A stretch of 27,838 nt of DNA from JBOGXF01 sp050694275 (GCA_050694275.1 JBOGXF010000129.1:1-27838), one strand, 5' to 3'. Shown: positions 14,531 through 21,330, counted from the first letter of the stretch. Numbers and translations are program-made. Notes: a model not told the origin generated them from the letters alone.

Positions 14531-15165
14531 GTCGACTCGGTAACGCGCACGAGGTTCGCGAGCTCAACGCCGAGCGATGCGACGCCGTCGGGCGTCTCGA
14601 TCGAGATGGGCCCGTCCATGGGGGCGACGTCCTTGACCGCGATCTCGACGCCGGGCCGAACGCCCATCTGGTCGAGATAGGGAAGCACGTTCTCCTTCAA
14701 CTCCGAGATCTGCGCGATCACGCCGCCCTCACCGGGTTCGAGCTCTCCGAGCCGGCGGAGCACGCGCAGATCGACCGGGCAGATGGGGTGTCCATGAGGG
14801 CAGTAATCGGGGTAGTCGAGTGCCTTTGCGAGAGCCTCCTCGACGCGAGCGGATATGGCGTGCTCGAGCCGGTGCGCCTCACCGTGGACCTCGTACCAGC
14901 CCATCTGCAGCTTGTCGACGAGCAGGCACTCGACGAGACGGTGACGGCGCAGAATCGTGTGGGCGAGACGGCGGCCCTCGGGAGTGAGGAGGATCGCCCC
15001 GCCCTTCTGGCGGGTGAGATAACCCTCCCCCTGGAGGCGCGTCAGCATCTCCGAGGCCGAGGGGAGGGAGACCTCGAGGATCCCGGCGAGGATGGTAGCG
15101 GTGGTGCGCTCACCGTCCTCTTCCAGCCGCTTGATCTCCTCGAGGTAGTCCTCAACCCCCCGCAT
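14527..15165 (-). CDS. DtxR/MntR-family metal-dependent repressor
   Basis: The 212-residue regulator has an N-terminal winged helix (about 1-62; TATILAGILEVSLPSASEMLTRL is the recognition region). A dimerisation and metal-binding domain follows, with H75, E79, C80, H98, E101 and H102, then CPHGHPICP (122-130). The C-terminal FeoA/SH3-like domain is at about 140-210. It should repress iron or manganese genes when metal is bound. The ligand set with Cys at 80 resembles neither pure MntR nor IdeR well enough to choose. The ATG at 15165 has TAAACT 6 nt upstream and no Shine-Dalgarno, again a leaderless layout. It diverges from the M23 peptidase gene, and no metal-transport gene is nearby. Confidence 0.92.
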   Translation of the reverse strand: MRGVEDYLEEIKRLEEDGERTTATILAGILEVSLPSASEMLTRLQGEGYLTRQKGGAILLTPEGRRLAHTILRRHRLVECLLVDKLQMGWYEVHGEAHRLEHAISARVEEALAKALDYPDYCPHGHPICPVDLRVLRRLGELEPGEGGVIAQISELKENVLPYLDQMGVRPGVEIAVKDVAPMDGPISIETPDGVASLGVELANLVRVTEST

Positions 15166-15243
15166 GCGCCCAGTTTATCGGCGGGTTGAGCAGGACTTTC
15201 GCCTGCTGGCCCCGAATGGACACCTGTGCTAAGTTGCCGAGCC
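15166..15243. promoter_or_regulatory. Divergent leaderless promoters, DtxR regulator / M23 peptidase
   Basis: On the minus strand TAAACT (15177-15172) lies 6 nt before the ATG at 15165. On the plus strand TAAGTT (15230-15235) lies 8 nt before GTG 15244. Neither side has a Shine-Dalgarno. The 78-bp gap could hold an operator shared by both genes, but no clear palindrome was seen. Confidence 0.45.
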
Positions 15244-16260
15244 GTGTTAAGGGGAAGACGCACACGAGCGGTCCGCGTCTCGGCTGCAGCTTTCCTCCTC
15301 GCCGCCTCCGTGGTACCTGCCTTCGCGGGACGGGCCGCGGGCGAGGAGTCGCTCTCGGACCTCCGAGCCAAGATGGCCGGTATTCAGGCCGAACTCGACG
15401 CGGCGACCGCTCGGGTCGAGAAGCTTCGCGATCAGGCCGGGCATCTCACCGAGCGGATCGAGCAGGCCGAGGCCCGCATCGAGACAATCGAGGAGCGAGA
15501 CCGCAGACTTCAGCGCAAAGCCGTCGACCGCGCGCAGGAGCTCTACATGTCCGGCACGAGTGGTATGGCCGAGGCACTGTTCGGGTCGGACGACTTTTCC
15601 GAGCTTGCCGACCGGGCCGAGATGCTGTCGCAGATATCGCTTGGAGATTCGAGCGCATTCGTGCGACTGGCACGCTCGCGCGCCGAGCTTCAGAGGCTCT
15701 CCGAGCAACTCGCGGAGGACCGTGCTGCCGCGAGGAGCAACGCCGCAAAGCTCGCCGAGGAGTCGGATGCGCTTCAGGACAGGCTCAAGGAGGCGCAGGC
15801 CGAGTACGAGCTGTTGCGTGATCGCCTTGCGGGTCCGGCGCCCACCGTGGGCGCGCCGGTGCTCAGTTTCCGAGGGGGCCTGGCGTGTCCGGTTGCCGGT
15901 CCGCACTCGTTCACCGACACTTGGGGCGCGCCGCGTTCGGGACACAGCCATCAGGGCGTCGACATCATGGCCGTGTACGGTACGCCGGTGGTCGCGATCA
16001 CCTCCGGAACCATCACCCTGTCGAGCTACGGCGGCAGCGCCGGCTACTGGCAGATCCTGTCCGGAGACGACGGAAATCAGTACTGGTACATGCACAACCA
16101 ACGAAACATCGTGAACGGCGGACACGTCTCGACCGGGCAGCAGATCGCCACCGTCGGTGACACGGGGAACGCGGCCGGTACGCCGCACCTTCACTTCGAG
16201 TTCCACCCCGGCGGTGGATCGGCGATAAACCCGACCCCGCTCGTCGCCTCCGTCTGCTGA
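15244..16260 (+). CDS. Secreted M23 peptidoglycan hydrolase with coiled coil
   Basis: The 338-residue protein begins with a signal peptide (Arg-rich start, hydrophobic SAAAFLLAASVVPAFA, cleavage after about residue 28). A long coiled coil (about 35-200) follows, interrupted by LYMSGTSGMAEALFGSDDF. The C-terminal M23 domain has zinc ligands in HSHQGVD and in GTPHLHFEF, plus WYMHN. It should cleave peptide cross-links of the cell wall; the coiled-coil plus M23 design is that of EnvC/RipA-like division or elongation hydrolases or their activators. GTG 15244 is preferred to GTG 15226 because TAAGTT lies 8 nt upstream of it, leaving the first GTG ahead of the expected transcript start. All zinc ligands appear present, so it is probably active. 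Confidence 0.92.
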   Translation: MLRGRRTRAVRVSAAAFLLAASVVPAFAGRAAGEESLSDLRAKMAGIQAELDAATARVEKLRDQAGHLTERIEQAEARIETIEERDRRLQRKAVDRAQELYMSGTSGMAEALFGSDDFSELADRAEMLSQISLGDSSAFVRLARSRAELQRLSEQLAEDRAAARSNAAKLAEESDALQDRLKEAQAEYELLRDRLAGPAPTVGAPVLSFRGGLACPVAGPHSFTDTWGAPRSGHSHQGVDIMAVYGTPVVAITSGTITLSSYGGSAGYWQILSGDDGNQYWYMHNQRNIVNGGHVSTGQQIATVGDTGNAAGTPHLHFEFHPGGGSAINPTPLVASVC

Positions 16261-16333
16261 CCCCCCTCCGCTGGATGCCATCATCACGGTGACCTGTAGT
16301 CCCCTTGCGACTTCCCGGGAGGCCCGAACCATC

Positions 16334-16362
16334 TTGGGGCTTTACGCCAAGCGCGGTACTCT
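16334..16362 (+). promoter_or_regulatory. Promoter of the RsiG-like gene (leaderless)
   Basis: TTGGGG (16334-16339), a 17-nt spacer and TACTCT (16357-16362) make a reasonable promoter. The ATG follows 6 nt later without a Shine-Dalgarno, so transcription probably starts at the ATG itself. Confidence 0.55.
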
Positions 16363-16368
16363 CGCGCC

Positions 16369-16908
16369 ATGACAGACCGCAAGCGCCGACTCGTCGAGAG
16401 GGTTATCGACGCGGCCTATCTCGAGGGCCTCGGGGACCGATCCATCGAGGAACTGCGCAGCATGCGGGACGATTGTCGAGAGGGCGAGAACGAATTGTCT
16501 TTCGAGCGCCGCTTGTGTCAGGCGCGCATCGACATCCTTTCTGCCGAGCTTGAGAGACGGGCCGGATCGGGCGGAGACGACCTCCTCGCCAGGCTCCCCG
16601 AGATCCTCGCCACCGAGGCATCCCAGGAGGCGGGCCCGCTCCCGGAGCGCGCTCCGAACTTCTCGATTCCTCGCAACGCAGACATTCCTCGTCGGCGCGT
16701 CGAAGAGATCGTCGGTGAGCAGACGCTGGCCCGGCTCTCGCAGCTTTCGCCCGACGAGGTCAAGGGGATCATCCGAACGCTCGGAGAGCATGAGAGAGAT
16801 GTATCCGAGCGCCGCCGGCGCGTGCACGACGTCATGGATTCGATCCAGACGGAGATCGTTAGGCGATACACGAGTGGTGAGGCCGACCCCGCAGAGGTCC
16901 TTCCCTAA
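16369..16908 (+). CDS. RsiG-like anti-sigma factor with two c-di-GMP signature helices
   Basis: The 179-residue protein is mostly helical. RsiG is the anti-sigma factor that holds WhiG when bound to cyclic di-GMP, using helices with the signature E(X)3S(X)2R(X)3Q(X)3D. Seen here: E40, S44, R47, Q51, D55 match the signature exactly. A second copy, E142, S146, R149, H153, D157, matches except for His instead of Gln. Between them lie LLARLPEILA (72-81) and a Pro-rich linker. The two helices would form the antiparallel coiled coil that binds a c-di-GMP dimer. It begins at ATG 16369 behind a leaderless promoter. No sigma factor gene is in the window. The neighbour downstream converges with a 12-bp gap. 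Role in sporulation or motility is unknown. Confidence 0.85.
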   Translation: MTDRKRRLVERVIDAAYLEGLGDRSIEELRSMRDDCREGENELSFERRLCQARIDILSAELERRAGSGGDDLLARLPEILATEASQEAGPLPERAPNFSIPRNADIPRRRVEEIVGEQTLARLSQLSPDEVKGIIRTLGEHERDVSERRRRVHDVMDSIQTEIVRRYTSGEADPAEVLP

Positions 16909-16920
16909 GAGAGCGCTGTC

Positions 16921-17565
16921 TTAGTGTCGCCCGCGGCCCTTGGGCGGCCCGCCCTTTCCCTTGCCTCGGCCGTGGCCCTTCGACGAGTCATCCTTTGCCT
17001 TCTCGCGCGACTGGGACCGGTTCTCGCGAGCCTTCTCGCGCGCCTGCCCCCGGTCCTCGCGCGCCTGGGACCGGTTCTCGCGCGCCTTCTCGCGCGCCTG
17101 GGACCGGTTCTCGCGCGCCTTTTCGCGAGCGTCGAGCCACCGGTCCGAGTCCTGTCGGGCGAGGCCCGTGGGTAGTCTCTCACCGCGCGGCAGATTCCCA
17201 ACACCGCGGCCCCCGTCGTCGCGCTCGTCGGTAGGGGGTCGCGTGAAGTCGTCGGCGGGCGGCGCCACGACGCCGGTGTCGGGACTCGTCGTCGCAGACG
17301 GAGGTGCGACCGCGGGAGCTGCCGGCGCGATCTCTTCTGCCGGGGGCTCGGGGCGCGCGGTCTGAAGGGGAGTGAGCAACGTGATCGCTTGTCGAATGGC
17401 GGTCGAAGGCGCGTCGGGGAGGACACCGAGTCCGAGATTCGTGTTGAGGATCGCCTGGCGCGCGAAGACGGCGAACAGCAGGAGACACCCTGCGGCGACT
17501 CCGGCCATCGCGGTTCCGAGTAGCGGCGTGAGCCGCGACCTTGCGTCCAGCGCTCCTCCCTTCAT
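16921..17565 (-). CDS. Membrane-anchored protein with charged 11-residue repeats
   Basis: The 214-residue protein (ATG 17565) has one N-terminal hydrophobic helix (about 17-37; AMAGVAAGCLLLFAVFA), then a short helical stretch and a Pro/Ala-rich linker (about 70-120). An acidic Arg/Asp region follows, then repeats of AREKARENRSQ (three full, one 7-residue remnant and one decayed), and a basic Gly/Lys-rich tail. I do not recognise a family. The layout suggests a surface protein whose charged helix and basic tail contact cell wall, nucleic acid or another polymer. The frame continues upstream to a TTG at 17619, but ATG 17565 precedes the membrane helix by a normal distance and has AAGGGAG about 12 nt upstream. 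It diverges from the XRE regulator over a dyad-rich promoter, so that regulator may control it. Confidence 0.75.
   Translation of the reverse strand: MKGGALDARSRLTPLLGTAMAGVAAGCLLLFAVFARQAILNTNLGLGVLPDAPSTAIRQAITLLTPLQTARPEPPAEEIAPAAPAVAPPSATTSPDTGVVAPPADDFTRPPTDERDDGGRGVGNLPRGERLPTGLARQDSDRWLDAREKARENRSQAREKARENRSQAREDRGQAREKARENRSQSREKAKDDSSKGHGRGKGKGGPPKGRGRH
17011..17130. repeat. In-frame tandem repeat, 33-bp unit
   Basis: Units lie at 17011-17043, 17044-17064 (21 bp, shortened), 17065-17097 and 17098-17130, each beginning CTGGGACCGG or a variant on the plus strand. They encode AREKARENRSQ on the minus strand. Near-identity of the DNA, including synonymous positions, indicates recent expansion or gene conversion. 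Length is always a multiple of three. Confidence 0.9.
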
Positions 17566-17586
17566 CACTCGCTGATTCTCCCTTGT

Positions 17587-17740
17587 GGGGGCCACCCCCT
17601 GCAATAAGCATTCAACCAACTACGCAGAGTAGTTACCAGCACCCCTTATGAACGATATCGGGGGTTTCGTCGTCCGTCTTGACCCCCATGTGAGGGAATG
17701 CCTATTGCTTGCAACTGTTATGCAAAAGTGATATCAATGC
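17587..17740. promoter_or_regulatory. Divergent promoter with several nested inverted repeats
   Basis: A 13-bp inverted repeat, GCAATAAGCATTC (17601-17613) and GAATGCCTATTGC (17696-17708), matches at 12 of 13 positions and brackets the region. Inside it is AACTAC-GCAGA-GTAGTT (17618-17634). Just outside are TTGCA-N7-TGCAA (17709-17725) and GGGGG-CCA-CCCCC (17587-17599). For the plus strand, TTGCAA (17709-17714), 17 nt, TATCAA (17732-17737) is a good promoter, overlapped by the TTGCA dyad. These are likely operators, perhaps for the XRE regulator encoded next door. Confidence 0.6.
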
Positions 17741-17795
17741 TAGCGAAAGAGATCGACTGGAACCACATCGACTGGAACGACGAGGAGGACGTGAC

Positions 17796-18176
17796 ATGCC
17801 CGGTGGACGCATGAAGCTCTCAGAGCTCGGGGAGTTCATCCGCGAGCAGCGGCGCTCGGCCCGCCTGTCTCTCCGCAAGCTGTCGGACCTCGCCGGCATC
17901 TCCAATCCGTACCTGTCGCAGATCGAGCGGGGGCTGCGCAAGCCATCGGCCGAGATCCTTCAGGCGATCGCCAAGGCGCTTCGAATCTCGGCCGAGACGC
18001 TCTACGTGAGAGCGGGAATCCTCGAAGAAGATCGTGAGCACGATCTCGTTGCCGAGATTCTGAAGAACCCGAGACTCACCGAACGACAGAAGCGGGCGCT
18101 CGTCGATCACTACCGCAGCTACCTCGATGAGTCACAGGAGCCACATACGAAAGCCGCCTCAGTTCGCGATGGTTGA
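17796..18176 (+). CDS. XRE-family transcriptional regulator (Rv0474-like)
   Basis: The 126-residue protein has an XRE helix-turn-helix at about 11-70, with LSLRKLSDLAGISNPYLSQIERG as scanning and recognition helices. The C-terminal helical region (80-112) ends in a polar tail. ATG 17796 is chosen because GAGGAGG lies 7 nt upstream (17782-17788); the frame is open further upstream across the promoter. An in-line 12-bp direct repeat (17752-17763 and 17767-17778) lies in the leader. In mycobacteria a regulator of this size (Rv0474) sits directly upstream of hbhA, and the same order occurs here. It probably controls its own promoter, the divergent repeat protein and/or the HBHA-like gene. Confidence 0.92.
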   Translation: MPGGRMKLSELGEFIREQRRSARLSLRKLSDLAGISNPYLSQIERGLRKPSAEILQAIAKALRISAETLYVRAGILEEDREHDLVAEILKNPRLTERQKRALVDHYRSYLDESQEPHTKAASVRDG

Positions 18177-18184
18177 ACGCAACC

Positions 18185-18284
18185 TGACGGGGAATTCGGA
18201 GCGACCCTCTTCACCCCCCACCCAGGCGTTGGATCCCGGTTGCCTTTCGCAGACGGGATTCGGCGAGCCTCCGGATCCCCGTCA
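18185..18284 (+). promoter_or_regulatory. Long structured leader RNA element before the HBHA-like gene
   Basis: TGACGGGGA (18185-18193) pairs perfectly with TCCCCGTCA (18276-18284). After one bulged A the helix continues as TTCGGAG (18195-18201) with CTCCGGA (18269-18275), one G-U, for 16 pairs in total. Inside is a second hairpin: GGATCCCG (18231-18238) with CGGGATTC (18254-18261), one G-U, topped by TGC/GCA. A C-rich single strand (CACCCCCCACCC) lies between. No T-run follows, so it is not a simple terminator. It ends 35 nt before the Shine-Dalgarno. No known riboswitch class was recognised. Confidence 0.6.
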
Positions 18285-18332
18285 CCCATTGGAAGAAAAG
18301 AAGAAAGAGCGAAGCAAAGGAGGTGAATGAAC

Positions 18333-18638
18333 ATGGCGAAGACACAAGAGCTTCTTTACGCTGTTGTCGGCGCCGGTGACTTCGCGTTGGAGAAGGCCAA
18401 GAACCTCTCCCGAGTCACCGACCGGAAGACGACCGCCAAGGTCTACAAAGACTTCGTGAAGCGGGGTCGCAGCCTTTCGACTCGTATCAAGAGTTCGGGC
18501 GCGACCAAGAAGGCGATCGCTCAGACGAAGATCGCTCGCACTCAAGTAAAGGCCGCGGCCACCAGCGTGACCAAGGCGGTCAGGGCTGATACCAAGGCCA
18601 CGAAGACGGCGGCGACCAAGGCGACTAAAGCTTCATAG
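18333..18638 (+). CDS. Small lysine-rich HBHA-like protein
   Basis: The 101-residue protein has an N-terminal helix ELLYAVVGAGDFALEKAKNL (6-25), resembling the start of mycobacterial heparin-binding haemagglutinin (HBHA). A Lys-rich second half follows with Ala/Lys/Thr repeats (TKATKTAATKATKA, 87-100), like the KAAPAK tail of HBHA but much shorter. No Cys, no signal peptide. ATG 18333 is chosen over ATG 18327 because AGGAGG (18319-18324, within a near-perfect AAAGGAGGTGA) is 8 nt away. The strong ribosome site suggests high expression. An XRE gene precedes it, as in Mycobacterium. It could be an adhesin, phasin-like or nucleoid-binding protein; the basic Ala/Lys tail also resembles histone-like tails. 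Confidence 0.75.
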   Translation: MAKTQELLYAVVGAGDFALEKAKNLSRVTDRKTTAKVYKDFVKRGRSLSTRIKSSGATKKAIAQTKIARTQVKAAATSVTKAVRADTKATKTAATKATKAS

Positions 18639-18662
18639 CTCTGTTCAAGCGTTGGAGGACAG

Positions 18663-18695
18663 GAGCCCGCGGTTTGCGGGCTCTTTGTCTTTCTT
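18663..18695 (+). terminator. Intrinsic terminator after the HBHA-like gene
   Basis: GAGCCCGC-GGTTT-GCGGGCTC is a perfect 8-bp stem with a 5-base loop, followed directly by TTTGTCTTTCTT. It lies 25 bases after the stop codon. It is the clearest classical terminator in the window. Confidence 0.92.
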
Positions 18696-18764
18696 AGATG
18701 TCGCCGAGTTTGCCCGGGAGGTCACGTGGAATGGTGTCCTGATCTGCTGTGTTGAAGAACTACT

Positions 18765-19799
18765 GTGACGACCACCATGGCGGTTGAACCGCTCGAAGTC
18801 AGCGTCGAGTGCGACGAGCGATGTTTCGATCTTCCCGCGTGGCGAGAGCGTCTCGCCCGCGATCCAGATCGGCACATCTTCGCCACCCCCGAGTGGAACA
18901 AGCTTTGGTGGGAGGAGTTCGGCGAGAGCAAGGAGCTCCTCCTGCTCAAGATGTCCCGGGGCGAGACCGTCGCGGCCCTCGTTCCTCTCTATCTCAAGAG
19001 AGAAGGCGAGCGGAAGATTCTCCGCTTCGTCGGCGGCATCGACCTAACCGACTACCTCGGCCCCATCTGCTCTCTCGACGATCGGGGCGACGTCGCCGAG
19101 GCGCTCATCGGCTGGCTCGCCACCACCGATGTCGAGTGGGACGAGTTGGATGCCCACAACATGCCGGTCCCATTCGGATTCGCCGAATTCCTGGTCGAGC
19201 GAGCCGACGACCGGGGATTCTCGTTCGCTCTCGACCAGGAAGAGACTTCCGCGATGCTCCTTCTACCGGACGGGTGGGATTCTTATCTCTCCGGGCTCAA
19301 CTCTAAGGACCGTCACGAGTTGAAGCGAAAGATGCGCCGGATCGGTCGCGAGCATCCCGACGCCCTCGTTCGTCAATCGACGAAAGACACTCTCGAGGGG
19401 GACCTTAAGCTCTTTGTCGAGATGCACCGCGGCGCCGAGGGTCACAAGGGGCACTTCATGCGACCGGAGATCGCCACGTTCTTCGAGCGCATCGCGCACG
19501 CGTTCTCGGAGCTCGGATGGCTGCGTCTCGACTTTCTCGAGATCGGGGACCGGCCGGTCGCCTCCACTTTCGGCTTCGAGTTCAACGAAACGTTCTATCT
19601 CTACAACTCGGCCTACGAACCGGAAGTCGGCCGACTTTCTCCCGGCCATGTCCTTGCGGCCGAGCTCGTTAAGAGATCGATCGAGCAGGGCCTCAAGAGG
19701 TTCGACTTCCTGCGCGGGCAGGAACGTTACAAGTACCAGCTCGGCGGGAGCGCGGTTCCGCTCAACAACGTCCGCGTGCTCAACGAGAGAAAATCGTGA
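18765..19799 (+). CDS. GNAT/FemAB-like acyltransferase (CelD/BcsL type)
   Basis: The 344-residue protein has two GNAT-like halves. The N-terminal part includes HIFATPEWNKLWWEEFGE (37-54), typical of the BioF2-like/CelD family. The C-terminal half includes LSGLNSKDRHELKRKMRRI, the LDFLEIGDRPVASTFGFEFNETFYLYNSAYEP core and YKYQLGG near the end. Such proteins transfer acyl or aminoacyl groups to polysaccharides, peptidoglycan or lipids. GTG 18765 is the first start; ATG 18777 (residue 5) is an alternative, and TACTGT (18761-18766) would fit a -10 box for it. The GTGA overlap with the MshA-like gene indicates co-translation, so the two may modify the same sugar-containing molecule. Confidence 0.85.
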   Translation: MTTTMAVEPLEVSVECDERCFDLPAWRERLARDPDRHIFATPEWNKLWWEEFGESKELLLLKMSRGETVAALVPLYLKREGERKILRFVGGIDLTDYLGPICSLDDRGDVAEALIGWLATTDVEWDELDAHNMPVPFGFAEFLVERADDRGFSFALDQEETSAMLLLPDGWDSYLSGLNSKDRHELKRKMRRIGREHPDALVRQSTKDTLEGDLKLFVEMHRGAEGHKGHFMRPEIATFFERIAHAFSELGWLRLDFLEIGDRPVASTFGFEFNETFYLYNSAYEPEVGRLSPGHVLAAELVKRSIEQGLKRFDFLRGQERYKYQLGGSAVPLNNVRVLNERKS

Positions 19800-21046
19800 C
19801 CCCGGTCTCTCGCATTGCCGTGGTCGCATACCACTCGTCCCCTCTTGTCGAGCCGGGCTCGGGCGACTCTGGCGGTATGACGATTTACGTGCGCGCGCTG
19901 GCCGCTGCGATGGCCCGCCTTGGAGTGCACACCGATGTCTTCACCCGCGCAAGTTCCTCGTCTCGAGAAATCGTTGAGTTGTCGCCCGGCGTGAGAGTGA
20001 TCTCGATGCCGGCGGGCCCTCCGACCCCTCTGCCCAAACACAAGCTCCGGCATCACGTGGGCGATTTCGCTGCCGGCCTCAGGGCCTTCGCGTTGGGGCA
20101 GCGGGTCTCGTACGACCTCGTCCACTCCCACTACTGGCAGTCGGGCCTCGCGGGAAAACGGCTCGCGGGCATGTGGGGCGTTCCGCTCGTCCATTCCCAC
20201 CACACCCTCGGCAAGGTCAAGAATCGCTTTCTCGCCCCCGGCGATGAGGCGGAGCCTCAGACCAGACTCGACGGTGAGGCCGAGGTGATCGAGTCGGCAG
20301 ATGTCCTCATCGCCTCGACCGACGAGGAATGGAAACAGCTCGCGTGCCTGTACGGGGCATCTCACGACCGGCTCAAGACGCTTCACCCGGGGGTCGACCA
20401 CGCTATCTTCCGGCCCGGGGACCGGGCCCGGGCCCGGAGCCGACTCGGTCTCTCGGACGAGGCGGTGATGCTCTACGCCGGCCGCATCCAACCGCTGAAA
20501 GGGCTCGAGCTCGCGGTCCGCGCCGCCGAGCAGCTCAGCGGCGCCCTCGACCGCCGGGTCGTGCTGCTGCTCGTTGGGGGCGCGAGCGGCTCCGGAGGCG
20601 AAGACGAGGTGACGCGCCTCGGCGACCTCGCTCACAAGCTTGGCATTGCCGATGACGTGAGGTTGGTCGGTGCCCAGCCGCATCGGGACCTCCCGGTGTT
20701 CTACCGCGCCGCGGACGTCGTCGTGACGTGCTCGTATTCGGAGTCGTTCGGGCTCGCGGCTCTCGAAGCTCACGCGTGTGGAACGCCGGTGATCGGAACC
20801 GCCGTCGGCGGGCTGTCCCACATTGTGCGCGACGGAGAGTCCGGTTTCCTGCTCGACACGCGTGACCCGGCGGAATTCGCGGGGCGGCTCAAGACGGTGC
20901 TCTCCGACGACGACCTCCGAGCATCGTTTGCTGTGGCCGCGGCAAGATCCGCGCAGGCATTCTCGTGGGACAAGACTGCGAGTTTGATGCTCGAGCTTTA
21001 CGAGTGCTTGATCGAAGAGTCTTCCCCCGAGGCCTGCGTCTGCTGA
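19796..21046 (+). CDS. GT4 glycosyltransferase, MshA-like
   Basis: The 416-residue GT-B enzyme closely follows MshA, which transfers GlcNAc from UDP-GlcNAc to inositol-1-phosphate in mycothiol synthesis. Seen: GSGDSGGM (21-28) in the acceptor half, YDLVHSHYWQSGLAG, HSHHTLGKVKN, GRIQPLKG at the start of the donor half, and ESFGLAALEAHACGTPVIG with the donor-binding Glu pair. One oddity: MshA enzymes usually have Asn after GGM (GGMNVY), and here it is Thr (GGMTIY), which could alter acceptor choice. The start GTG overlaps the acyltransferase stop. Other mycothiol genes are not in view. It could be true MshA or a paralogue using another acceptor. Confidence 0.82.
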   Translation: MTPVSRIAVVAYHSSPLVEPGSGDSGGMTIYVRALAAAMARLGVHTDVFTRASSSSREIVELSPGVRVISMPAGPPTPLPKHKLRHHVGDFAAGLRAFALGQRVSYDLVHSHYWQSGLAGKRLAGMWGVPLVHSHHTLGKVKNRFLAPGDEAEPQTRLDGEAEVIESADVLIASTDEEWKQLACLYGASHDRLKTLHPGVDHAIFRPGDRARARSRLGLSDEAVMLYAGRIQPLKGLELAVRAAEQLSGALDRRVVLLLVGGASGSGGEDEVTRLGDLAHKLGIADDVRLVGAQPHRDLPVFYRAADVVVTCSYSESFGLAALEAHACGTPVIGTAVGGLSHIVRDGESGFLLDTRDPAEFAGRLKTVLSDDDLRASFAVAAARSAQAFSWDKTASLMLELYECLIEESSPEACVC

Positions 21047-21138
21047 CTAGTTTGTTATGACCAAAGCTGTCAACCCGCGAAGAAAGTTTTCGTCCCTCTG
21101 AGCAGGTCGTTTGTTGCGCTACCTGCATCGTCGCGTTG

Positions 21139-21168
21139 TTGACGGGCGCGGCATCGCGTCGCTATGTT
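21139..21168 (+). promoter_or_regulatory. Promoter inside the GT / proline dehydrogenase gap
   Basis: TTGACG (21139-21144), an 18-nt spacer and TATGTT (21163-21168) form a good sigma-70-type promoter pointing right. No plausible protein gene follows on this strand before the antisense proline dehydrogenase gene, which suggests a non-coding transcript. Confidence 0.55.
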
Positions 21169-21174
21169 TTCGCT

Positions 21175-21330
21175 TCGTTCCGAAGGACCGCACGGGGTCG
21201 AGAGACCCCTCTCTGGAAGGGTTCGTCGGGACGAGAGGGCCCCAGGGGCCGGAGGATCGAGGCGGATCTCGTGTATGGGGAAGTGCACGAGGATCGGTTC
21301 GGGCCGAAGGTTCCTGGGGCTTCTTTCTGT
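21175..21330 (+). ncRNA. Candidate structured small RNA
   Basis: This fills most of the 292-bp gap between two convergent genes (21047-21338). Downstream of the promoter at 21139 the plus strand can fold GGGGTC-GAGA-GACCCC (21194-21209, a GNRA loop) and CTCTC/GAGAG (21209-21213 with 21233-21237). A 12-bp closing helix joins GCCCCAGGGGCC (21239-21250) to GGTTCCTGGGGC (21309-21320), with two G-U pairs. Inside that, GATCTCGTG (21265-21273) pairs with CACGAGGATC (21286-21295), one bulged G. A T-rich stretch TTCTTTCT follows the closing helix at once, as at a small-RNA 3' end. Motifs of tmRNA, RNase P, SRP and 6S RNA were not recognised. Confidence 0.45.

Noticed and set aside
17011..17130. Possible CRISPR array because of regular 33-bp repeats
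   Set aside because: Units are contiguous with no unique spacers, stay in frame and encode an 11-residue protein repeat.
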